A stretch of 64,000 bases of DNA, from NCBI RefSeq assembly GCF_000355905.1, contig NZ_APLF01000008.1:81146-145145 (forward strand), read 5' to 3'. Source of the DNA: Psychroflexus gondwanensis ACAM 44 (GTDB lineage: Bacteria; Bacteroidota; Bacteroidia; Flavobacteriales; Flavobacteriaceae). Of this stretch, positions 44,497-51,884 are shown one piece after another (the stretch's first letter is position 1; each line of letters starts with the position of its first letter). The notes under the pieces were generated by a model, which was not told the origin of the DNA, made no database searches, and worked only from the letters and a program-made list of their open reading frames with translations. The position numbers were made by a program, and so were the translations under genes.

Positions 44497-47046
44497 CTAT
44501 CTCTCGATTGTTTTTGTTTTTAACCGCAAAGCATTGCCTATCACTGAAACCGAACTAAAGCTCATCGCCAGAGCTGCAATCATAGGTGATAGCAGAATCC
44601 CAAAAACTGGAAATAAACCCCCTGCGGCAATGGGTATACCTATCGTGTTATAGATGAGTGCAAAAAACAGGTTTTGTTTGATGTTTTTCATGACGACGTG
44701 ACTCAAATTTTTTGCTTTCACAATCCCGTGGAGATCGCCTTTGACTAATGTAATCATGGCACTTTCAATAGCCACATCGGTTCCTGTTCCCATCGCAATA
44801 CCAACATCACTTTTAGCCAATGCTGGAGCATCATTTATACCATCACCTGCCATAGCAACTACTTTGCCTTGTTCCTGTAATTTTGTTACTTCTTTGAGTT
44901 TGTCTTCGGGTAACATACTGGCTTTAAAGTCAGCAAGGCTAAGTTCTAAGGCTACTGCTTGAGCAGTATCGTGATTATCTCCCGTCAACATAATTACGGC
45001 AATACCCTTGGCTTGAAGCTCTTTTATAGCCTTAGCACTGGTATCCTTGATTTTATCACCGATAACTACATAACCTACTACTTTTTCATCTACTGCTAAA
45101 TACGATACTGTTTTCCCTTGTTTTTGATAAGTTTTGGCCTCTTCTTGCATCTGTGAGTCAATTTCAACATTAGCATAAGCCATCATTTTAGGATTTCCCA
45201 AAGCAACTTTTTTGTCATTTATAGTAGCTTGTACCCCTTTGCCTGTGACTGCACTAAATCCATCTGACTTTATCATTTGAGCATTTTGCTCTTTACCATA
45301 TTTCACAGTTGCCTCTGCTAAGGGGTGTTCGCTATTACTGTTTAATGACACGATGTATTGCAGCACTTTACTTTCATTAAAACCTTCCTTGCTAGTGGGC
45401 TGACTATCATTAAATGAACCTATTTTTTCTACAGTTGGTTTCCCTTCCGTAATGGTTCCCGTTTTATCGATGATGAGTGTATCTACAGTGTCCAATTTCT
45501 CGAGGGCTTCGGCATTTTTTATCAATACACCGTTTTGTGCACCTTTACCTACACCAACCATTATTGACATAGGTGTTGCCAATCCCAAAGCACAAGGACA
45601 AGCAATAATAAGTACTGCAATGGCATTGACTAACGCATAAACATAAGCTGGTTCAGGACCCCAAATTGCCCAAACGGCAAACGTAATTAATGAAATGCCA
45701 ACGACCACAGGTACAAAATAGCCTGAAACCGTATCTGCCAGTTTCTGGATTGGCGCTCTACTGCGGCTCGCGTCATTGACCATGTGTATAATTTGAGAAA
45801 GCAAGGTGTCGCTACCTACTTTTTGGGCTTTCATCAAAAAGGATTGGTTACCGTTGATGGTACCGCTACTTACGTTGTCATCTTTAATTTTATCAACAGG
45901 AATAGGCTCTCCAGAAATCATTGATTCATCTACTGTCGTTTTTCCTTCAGTGATAATACCATCTACAGGAATTTTGTCGCCTGGTTTAACTCTTAGAATA
46001 TCTCCTTTTTCAATTTTATCAATGGAAACTTCTTCTTCATTTCCATCAACCACACGTACCGCTTTATTAGGTGCAAGCTTTAATAATTCCTTGACTGCGG
46101 AATTGGTTTTACTATGCGCACGAGCTTCGAGGACTTGACCCATTAAAACAAGCGTAAGTATTACGGTTGCAGCTTCAAAATAAACGTGTACTGCGCCAGA
46201 TTCCGTTTTAAATTGTTCAGGGAAAAAATCGGGAAACAACATCCCAAAAACACTAAACAACCACGCTACACCTGCACCAATCCCGATAAGGGTGAACATA
46301 TTGAGATTCCACGTTTTTATACTTTTATAGGCTCGCTCAAAGAACATCCAAGTAGCATAAAACACAACAGGAATTGATAATGCAAACTGAGCCCAGTTCC
46401 ACCATTTTTGTTCCATCAAATCGTATAATGGATTGTTAGGAATCATCTCGCTCATCGCCATCAAGAAAATGGGAAGTGTGAAACCAACCGCTATCCGAAA
46501 TTTCTTTAATAGTCTTTTATAGGTCTTTTCTTCGGCAGAAATATCTGGTTGCAACGGTACCAAGTCCATTCCGCAAATAGGGCAAGCTCCAGGTTCGTCT
46601 TTCACGATTTCGGGATGCATTGGGCAGGTCCATTGCTCAGAGGTTACTGCCGATAAATTTTGCTCTTCTACCAAATCCATTCCGCAGACAGGACAATCGC
46701 CAGGTTTGTTGTAGGTTTTGTCGCCTTCGCAGTGCATGGGACAGTAAAAGGAGCCTCCTATCCCTTGAAAGGGGCTTTTCTCACTCTTATTTTTCGAAGT
46801 CTTTGGGCTCCTCTCCTTCGGGGAGGTTGGGAGGGGATTTTTGTGAATACTATAGCTACCGCCATCTTCCTGCAGTGCTTTTTGAAACGTCTCGATAGGA
46901 ATGTGTGATTCCATTTCAATTGTGGCTTCTTCTTGTTCTAAATTAACCGTAGCGTTTGAAACTCCTTCTACTTTAGAGAGCGTTTCTTCTACGTGATTTC
47001 TGCATCCATTGCAGGTCATTCCGTGAATATGATAGGTGTGTTTCAT
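44497..47046 (-). CDS. copA: Cu+-exporting P1B-type ATPase
   Basis: An 849-residue protein. N-terminal HMA domain with GMTCNGC at residues 9-15, then a 31-residue linker, then two heavy-metal-binding (HMBD) zinc-ribbon-like units (YCPMH...CPVCGMDL at 101-125, CPMH...CPICGMDL at 141-162). Eight membrane helices follow, with CPC at 483-485, DKTGT at 527, and GDGINDAP. The late helices carry YN and MSFSS, the Cu+ (P1B-1) signature. It pumps Cu+ out of the cytoplasm using ATP. It is at the downstream end of the minus-strand copper block. Confidence 0.95.
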   Translation of the reverse strand: MKHTYHIHGMTCNGCRNHVEETLSKVEGVSNATVNLEQEEATIEMESHIPIETFQKALQEDGGSYSIHKNPLPTSPKERSPKTSKNKSEKSPFQGIGGSFYCPMHCEGDKTYNKPGDCPVCGMDLVEEQNLSAVTSEQWTCPMHPEIVKDEPGACPICGMDLVPLQPDISAEEKTYKRLLKKFRIAVGFTLPIFLMAMSEMIPNNPLYDLMEQKWWNWAQFALSIPVVFYATWMFFERAYKSIKTWNLNMFTLIGIGAGVAWLFSVFGMLFPDFFPEQFKTESGAVHVYFEAATVILTLVLMGQVLEARAHSKTNSAVKELLKLAPNKAVRVVDGNEEEVSIDKIEKGDILRVKPGDKIPVDGIITEGKTTVDESMISGEPIPVDKIKDDNVSSGTINGNQSFLMKAQKVGSDTLLSQIIHMVNDASRSRAPIQKLADTVSGYFVPVVVGISLITFAVWAIWGPEPAYVYALVNAIAVLIIACPCALGLATPMSIMVGVGKGAQNGVLIKNAEALEKLDTVDTLIIDKTGTITEGKPTVEKIGSFNDSQPTSKEGFNESKVLQYIVSLNSNSEHPLAEATVKYGKEQNAQMIKSDGFSAVTGKGVQATINDKKVALGNPKMMAYANVEIDSQMQEEAKTYQKQGKTVSYLAVDEKVVGYVVIGDKIKDTSAKAIKELQAKGIAVIMLTGDNHDTAQAVALELSLADFKASMLPEDKLKEVTKLQEQGKVVAMAGDGINDAPALAKSDVGIAMGTGTDVAIESAMITLVKGDLHGIVKAKNLSHVVMKNIKQNLFFALIYNTIGIPIAAGGLFPVFGILLSPMIAALAMSFSSVSVIGNALRLKTKTIER
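46747..46839 (-). repeat. In-frame palindromic repeat-like insert in the copA linker
   Basis: This segment encodes CopA residues 70-100 and has a GC-rich, self-complementary make-up unlike the rest of the gene: CCTCTCCTTCGGGGAGG and TCCCTTGAAAGGGG. It resembles intergenic palindromic repeats seen in Flavobacteriia. The protein segment is low-complexity (PTSPKERSPKTSKNKSEKSP). It keeps the frame and separates the HMA domain from the metal-binding units. Confidence 0.5.
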
Positions 47047-47127
47047 TTTAATGTGATCTGAATTTTAAGTTCATTTCTAAGGACGGACCTTCTGCATAGA
47101 CTCCGTAAGCATCTACTAGAAGTCCTT

Positions 47128-47346
47128 TTACCCATGAGTTGATGAAATAGCATAGAGGCTGCTATTATCGCCAGGATTGCTCATCCCTTCAAAACAGAAT
47201 ACTTTATTGATTTTGAAATCTTCGGGATGCCATTGAACTTTTGGGGAATCGCATTCCACAAAATGCGCCATCAAGTTTAAATCATAGGTATAGCCATTTG
47301 CCTTTAAATCGTTTATAGCTTCCGAAAGGGTATCGTAGTTTTCCAT
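47128..47346 (-). CDS. Small conserved protein (often labelled phosphoribosylpyrophosphate synthetase)
   Basis: A 72-residue protein: MENYDTLSEAINDLKANGYT, FKINKVFCFEGMSNPGDNS. This short Flavobacteriia family is often mislabelled as PRPP synthetase in databases, but it has none of that enzyme's motifs. The two Cys are not in a metal-site spacing. It is one nucleotide from the next gene in the block (47348), so it is co-transcribed with the universal stress gene. Function unknown. Confidence 0.7.
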   Translation of the reverse strand: MENYDTLSEAINDLKANGYTYDLNLMAHFVECDSPKVQWHPEDFKINKVFCFEGMSNPGDNSSLYAISSTHG

Positions 47347-47347
47347 A

Positions 47348-48181
47348 TTAAAGATGAACAGTCATCACTGGTTTTTTTGAATGATTTGTTATGCTTTCAG
47401 CAATACTATTTGAAAATATACTTGATAATCCCTTTCTACTATGGGTGTACATTACTATTAAGTCCACTTCATTAGATTCTTCAAACTTTTCAATGCCACT
47501 TAGTACGCTAGATTCGTTGTATACGTGAATCGCATAGTCTTCTGGTTTTGAGAAGTCCTTTAAAAAGTCCCTGATGGGTTGAAGCCCATTTTCAACACTA
47601 TTAACATCCGATGTGGTGTTGATGTTTAGTAAATGGATTTTTGCATGGCATTTTTCAGCCATTTTTTTTACTTCTTCGAAAACACTGGAAATGTCTTCTT
47701 TAAAATCAGATACGAACACAATATTTTTGAATGGAAATGTTACTGTGTCTTCCTTTACAACTAAAATAGGCACTCGTGCTGATCGTATGATTTTTTGGGC
47801 ACTGCTTCCTAACAATTGTTCTAAAAACCCTTTTTGCAAGCCTTTGCTTCCTGTAATAATGAAATCATGATGAAAATTATCTGAATGTGATAAAATTGCT
47901 TTATCATTTGAAACAAATTCTAAAAACGTTCTGGATGTCAAACCTTTGTGCTCCGCCTCTTTGTCCAAAGCCCTTAATTTGCTTTTAGCAATCCCTATTT
48001 CCTCAAGAGTATCAGGATAGTTATGCTCCTGGGTCTTATCGAGTTTTACCCAATTTACAGGTGTATTAAGCTGATGTAAAAAATGGATTTCTGAATTAAA
48101 AAGTATTGCCATTTCAATAGCTAATTTTGCTGCTTTCTCACAATTATCTGAAAAATCTGTGGGCACTAATATGTTTTTCAT
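47348..48181 (-). CDS. Universal stress protein, tandem Usp domains
   Basis: A 277-residue protein with two Usp domains. The first (1-140) begins MKNILVPTDFSDNCEKAAKL and has the nucleotide-loop-like GSKGLQKGFLEQLLGSSAQ; the second (about 148-277) begins FKNIVFVSDFKED and has YTHSRKGLSSIFSNSIAE. The G-2x-G-9x-G(S/T) type loop suggests ATP binding in the first domain. Such proteins are common passengers in metal-resistance and stress operons. Its role here is inferred from context only. Confidence 0.88.
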   Translation of the reverse strand: MKNILVPTDFSDNCEKAAKLAIEMAILFNSEIHFLHQLNTPVNWVKLDKTQEHNYPDTLEEIGIAKSKLRALDKEAEHKGLTSRTFLEFVSNDKAILSHSDNFHHDFIITGSKGLQKGFLEQLLGSSAQKIIRSARVPILVVKEDTVTFPFKNIVFVSDFKEDISSVFEEVKKMAEKCHAKIHLLNINTTSDVNSVENGLQPIRDFLKDFSKPEDYAIHVYNESSVLSGIEKFEESNEVDLIVMYTHSRKGLSSIFSNSIAESITNHSKKPVMTVHL

Positions 48182-48202
48182 TGTCTGTAGTTTTTGATTA
48201 AT

Positions 48203-48658
48203 TTAGTTTGCTTCACCTTTCAATTGTCTCATATACTCTATGATCTCGGTTTGCTGTGCTTTAGACAATACAGCATCACTGTGAATTAAGGTATAGCTAC
48301 TCAACGGCATCTCATCGCTTTCAACTTGCTTGATAATAGAACGGAGTTTACTAGCTTTTCTTCGCCTAGACAAGGAATCCCATTCGTTAAAATTAAGCTC
48401 GCTTTTTCCTTCTTTAACATGATCTTCCAAATACCAAGCAGCTGGTTGAATCTTATTATACCAAGGATACTTCGTATTATTACTGTGGCAATCATAGCAA
48501 GATTCCTTTAGTTGATTCTGAATAGAAGTTGGTACTTGGTTGACCAACATAAAATCAGTTTGAGGTATTAAATCACTTTCATTGCGGTCGGTAGGAAAAA
48601 ATTGAATCCCCACAAACGCAATCAAAGCAATCCAAGCTATAACCTTGAAAATCTTCAC
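48203..48658 (-). CDS. Haem-binding domain protein (c-type)
   Basis: A 151-residue protein starting at a GTG that directly abuts the stop codon of the DUF3347 gene, so the two are translationally coupled. One N-terminal membrane helix (IAWIALIAFVGIQF) anchors a periplasmic domain with ESCYDCHSNNTKYPWYN, the CxxCH haem-attachment motif of the Haem_bd family. The segment MPLSSYTLIHSDAVLS is also typical. It is probably a small c-type cytochrome, perhaps passing electrons during copper oxidation; that partnership is inference. Confidence 0.83.
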   Translation of the reverse strand: MKIFKVIAWIALIAFVGIQFFPTDRNESDLIPQTDFMLVNQVPTSIQNQLKESCYDCHSNNTKYPWYNKIQPAAWYLEDHVKEGKSELNFNEWDSLSRRRKASKLRSIIKQVESDEMPLSSYTLIHSDAVLSKAQQTEIIEYMRQLKGEAN

Positions 48659-49294
48659 TTAGTTGATCTCTCGTTGTAGTTTACCGCAGTTAAGCATTTG
48701 GCTACCGTAGTAAGGATTTTTAATATCTTTTTCCATACTTAACCAAACACTACCACCATCGTACATTGGGCAAAATTGCTCGTACAACTTCTTGTTTGTT
48801 CCTGTAATAGCGACCATATCTGTAATGTCTTTGCTTAAGATTTTAAAATGTTCTCGCTGGTGAGCTATATCACTTTCTGAAATGTGCTCCGCGTGTTCTG
48901 TGGCATCTACAATAATATCCTTCAATTCTGTTTGCTCAGTATTAGAATGACTTGACACATCAAAAGATTTTAGAGATTTTGTCAATGCCATTCCTAAGTC
49001 TTTAGCTTTTGCGTTATCATCGCCTACCAAAGCATTTTTCAGGTTGAAGTAGTCTTTTAAAATAACTTCAGCCTTTGAATCCTGACTGTCATTTATTGCC
49101 ATAGCATTCTTGTCTACATCGTGGTGCCCATCGCTGTTGTCGTGATTCATTTCTGAATGATCTCCATCGACACTCATTTCAGAATGGTCACCATCTGCTT
49201 TATTTTGTTCTTTTTTGTTATCGTTACAAGACACTGCTGTTAAGGTTATAAATGCTATCGCAACTACACCTAATGTTGATCTTAATTTACTCAT
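48659..49294 (-). CDS. DUF3347 lipoprotein with His-rich N-terminus
   Basis: About 211 residues from the ATG at 49294 ([20 protein letters not shown], lipobox VSCNDN). The mature start is rich in D, H and M ([18 protein letters not shown]), a likely metal-binding tail. The DUF3347 domain follows ([50 protein letters not shown]). In other Bacteroidota this domain is found on CusB-type adaptors and copper proteins. An extended start at 49351 would bury the signal peptide. It probably binds copper in the periplasm. Confidence 0.85.
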   Translation of the reverse strand: MSKLRSTLGVVAIAFITLTAVSCNDNKKEQNKADGDHSEMSVDGDHSEMNHDNSDGHHDVDKNAMAINDSQDSKAEVILKDYFNLKNALVGDDNAKAKDLGMALTKSLKSFDVSSHSNTEQTELKDIIVDATEHAEHISESDIAHQREHFKILSKDITDMVAITGTNKKLYEQFCPMYDGGSVWLSMEKDIKNPYYGSQMLNCGKLQREIN

Positions 49295-49337
49295 TGCTTT
49301 AAATTTAAGTTTATAATTATTAATTTTTAGGGTGACC

Positions 49338-49724
49338 TTACAGTCTTTCAATTACTTTTTCCAGCATTGCAGTTATTTCGTTGGCAATGTCATTCAATTT
49401 TTCATTATTTACAGCTTGCATAGACGCCATCGGGTTGACCGCAGCTACTTCAATCACGTCCGTTTCAATTTCCTGTACAATGACATTACAGGGCAACATC
49501 GTGCCTATTTTATCTTCTGCCTGCAAGGCTTTATAGGCAAAAGGCGGATTGCAGGCACCAAGAATTTTGTACTGCTTGAAATCCACATCAAGTTTCTTTT
49601 TCATGGTTTCTTTTATATCGATTTCTGTGAGTATGCCAAACCCTTCCACTTTCAATCCTTTCTTGACTTTATCGATAACCTCTAGAAAAGTACCTTCGAT
49701 TGTTTTATTAAAATAATACTTCAT
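49338..49724 (-). CDS. DUF302 domain protein
   Basis: A 128-residue protein without signal peptide: [71 protein letters not shown]. This is the DUF302 fold in full length. The Cys in LGACNPP and MLPCN are conserved positions in the family and might bind a ligand or metal. DUF302 proteins are frequent in Bacteroidota metal-resistance islands; the function is not established. It overlaps no neighbour and lies 6 nt from the SHOCT gene. Confidence 0.87.
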   Translation of the reverse strand: MKYYFNKTIEGTFLEVIDKVKKGLKVEGFGILTEIDIKETMKKKLDVDFKQYKILGACNPPFAYKALQAEDKIGTMLPCNVIVQEIETDVIEVAAVNPMASMQAVNNEKLNDIANEITAMLEKVIERL

Positions 49725-49730
49725 TGTTTT

Positions 49731-49922
49731 TTAATTTTTAGTGTTCAACGCTTGTTTTTGTTCTTCATACTCTTCTTTGGATATTTCACCCTTAGCGAGC
49801 CGCTTGTCCAGAATATCCATAGGATTTTCTCTCTTCACGGTATTTTGTCTATTTTTTCCATTATATAGAAAAAGACCCAAAACAAGTAAAACAGGTATCA
49901 ATATCCACCACCACATCATCAT
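49731..49922 (-). CDS. SHOCT domain small membrane protein
   Basis: A 63-residue protein: one N-terminal membrane helix (MMMWWWILIPVLLVLGLFLY), then a short basic linker and a C-terminal SHOCT motif (DILDKRLAKGEISKEEYEEQ). The full length fits the many small SHOCT proteins found next to copper genes in Bacteroidota. SHOCT segments are thought to mediate oligomerisation. Part of the minus-strand copper operon. Confidence 0.83.
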   Translation of the reverse strand: MMMWWWILIPVLLVLGLFLYNGKNRQNTVKRENPMDILDKRLAKGEISKEEYEEQKQALNTKN

Positions 49923-49991
49923 AATTGTATAGTTTTTATAGTTAACTGGTTATTTATTATTATCAAGCCCAATCTTTAAGGCAATAATTTA

Positions 49992-50549
49992 TTATCCCTT
50001 ATTTTTCATTTTCCCTTTCATTTCAGGATTTTTATCCATCATTTTCTGCATCATTTCTTTCATCATCTCAGGGTTTTGATCCATCATTTGCATCATCTTT
50101 GCTTTCATATCTTTTTTCATCTTTCCGTTAGAATGAATTTTATCCATCAACATTTTACGACCCTTTTCGCTCTCCATCATTTTATCCAACATTTTGGAAT
50201 GCTTCTTTTGCATCATTTCTGGATTATTCTCCATCATCTTCTGCATATGGGATTGCATTTTTTCTTTCATTTCGGGATTTTTGCCCATCATCATTTTCAT
50301 ATTTTCAGATTCCATCTGTTCCATGTGGCCTTTCATCAATATCATTTTGGCTTCTTCATTTTTTCGAGCCTCACTGATGAAGTTGGTCAATTGAACGGGG
50401 TTTGAAATGATTTCCTGGTAGACAGCTTGCCTGTTTTCTTCTACACTTAAAGTCTCGGTAGCATTGAAAGTAGACTTGCAGCTGGCCAATGTTCCAACTA
50501 ATCCAATTGCTATTAAAATGTTTACTGTTGTTGTTCTTAGATTTTTCAT
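49992..50549 (-). CDS. Met-rich lipoprotein, probable copper-binding
   Basis: A 185-residue protein. The signal peptide has a lipobox (LIAIGLVGTLASCKST), so it should be lipid-anchored. From residue about 75 on, Met and Lys dominate, with repeated units NPEMKEKM, NPEMMQKK, NPEMMKEMM and NPEMKGKM. The spacing resembles Met-rich Cu(I)-binding segments of PcoE/CusF-like and MCO proteins. The body is predicted to be helical. I know of no named family; copper binding is inference from composition and operon. Confidence 0.75.
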   Translation of the reverse strand: MKNLRTTTVNILIAIGLVGTLASCKSTFNATETLSVEENRQAVYQEIISNPVQLTNFISEARKNEEAKMILMKGHMEQMESENMKMMMGKNPEMKEKMQSHMQKMMENNPEMMQKKHSKMLDKMMESEKGRKMLMDKIHSNGKMKKDMKAKMMQMMDQNPEMMKEMMQKMMDKNPEMKGKMKNKG

Positions 50550-50565
50550 TTTTTGTTGTTTTAAA

Positions 50566-51882
50566 TTATTTATTCTGAATCTTATTTGTATTATTCTTTT
50601 TCAAAAACCATCTTTCTCCTAAAAAGATAAGGGTCATAGCCACTAATGCCACGATGATGACTATTATATCAGAGCTTGCTTTTATCCATAAAAAGGCACT
50701 TAAGACTACAGCATCTAAAAGTATCGCCGTTATAATTATGGCTGAATTAGCCTTCACTTCTTTTCTTAAGTTACGCAATATTCCCCATTGGATGCCGATG
50801 TCCATCACCAGATAAAATATAGCCCCTAAAGATGCGATTCGACTTAGATCAAAAAATATCGTTAGGACTATGGCAATTACAGCAACATACACCAGCATGT
50901 GTTTCTGAACATTCCCTGGCATACCAAAATGTTTATGAGGAATAAGCTTCATATCCGTTAACATTGCGGTCATTCTTGATACGGCAAATATGCTGGCTAT
51001 AATTCCCGAGATGGTCGCCACTATGGCTATACCTACGGTAAACCATAATCCGTATTTACCAAAAGCTGGCTTCGAGGCCTCGGCCAATGAGTAATCCTTT
51101 GCTGCTACAATTTCTGATATTGTTAGGTTTGAAGACACTGCAAATGCCACTAATAGATATATTACTGTACATACTAAAAGTGAAATAATAATAGCTCGGC
51201 CAACATTCTTTTTTGGGTTTACAATTTCTCCACCGCTATTTGTGATCGTCGTAAATCCCTTATATGCCAAAATAGATAAAGCCAATGCACCTAAGTAATC
51301 TGTAGTAGGATAATCTGTTGAATTATTCAATGAAATTGCATCTTGAAAAGAGAATCCAACCGCCCAAAGCGCCCCTATGGCAAAAATAGCAATACCTCCA
51401 ACCTTAATGATAGCCATAATCAATGACGACTTTCCAATAATATTGTTTCCTGAAATATTAATCAGAAAGGCGCCAACAATAAGGAGTACACCTAATATCG
51501 GCACCCAAACACTATTGTCGCCTACATTAAAAAGCTGCAGTGTATAAGAACCAAAAGTACGGGCCACCAGACTCTCATTTATGATCATTGAGAATGCCAT
51601 TAAAAGTGCACCCGATGCTGCAACAGTTCCTTTGCCATAAGCTTTAACCAAATACATTGCAATACCACCAGCGGATGGAAATGCATTTGACAATTTGATA
51701 TAGCCATAAGCACTAAATCCTGAAATTATAGCTCCAACAATGAAGGCAAAGGGAAATAAATTACCAGATAGTTCAGCCACCTGACCCAATAGGGCAAAAA
51801 TTCCCGCACCAATCATGACACCAGTCCCTAGGGCTATAGCTCCAATGAGTGATAAACTGTTTTTTTTATAGGTATTATCCAT
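50566..51882 (-). CDS. APC-family permease
   Basis: A 438-residue membrane protein with about 12 helices. The N-terminal SLIGAIALGTGVMIGAGIFALLG is the conserved first helix of the APC (amino acid-polyamine-organocation) superfamily, and ALSILAYKGFTTITNSGGEI the sixth-helix region. It imports or exchanges amino acids or similar amines. Placed tightly between the Met-rich lipoprotein and the multicopper oxidase genes (2 nt from the latter), so it is in the operon. How it helps copper resistance is not evident. Confidence 0.88.
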   Translation of the reverse strand: MDNTYKKNSLSLIGAIALGTGVMIGAGIFALLGQVAELSGNLFPFAFIVGAIISGFSAYGYIKLSNAFPSAGGIAMYLVKAYGKGTVAASGALLMAFSMIINESLVARTFGSYTLQLFNVGDNSVWVPILGVLLIVGAFLINISGNNIIGKSSLIMAIIKVGGIAIFAIGALWAVGFSFQDAISLNNSTDYPTTDYLGALALSILAYKGFTTITNSGGEIVNPKKNVGRAIIISLLVCTVIYLLVAFAVSSNLTISEIVAAKDYSLAEASKPAFGKYGLWFTVGIAIVATISGIIASIFAVSRMTAMLTDMKLIPHKHFGMPGNVQKHMLVYVAVIAIVLTIFFDLSRIASLGAIFYLVMDIGIQWGILRNLRKEVKANSAIIITAILLDAVVLSAFLWIKASSDIIVIIVALVAMTLIFLGERWFLKKNNTNKIQNK

Positions 51883-51884
51883 AG

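Noticed and set aside
46620..46908. Plus-strand frames opposite copA
   Set aside because: They run antisense over the GC-rich linker insert and the HMBD region and have no family resemblance; they are shadows of copA.
47128..47346. Phosphoribosylpyrophosphate synthetase
   Set aside because: Seventy-two residues without the PRPP-binding loop or the enzyme's fold; the common database label looks like a propagated error.
50076..50405. His/Phe-rich plus-strand frame opposite the Met-rich lipoprotein gene
   Set aside because: It is the reverse complement of Met/Lys codons (CAT/TTT), so the His-rich composition is an artefact.
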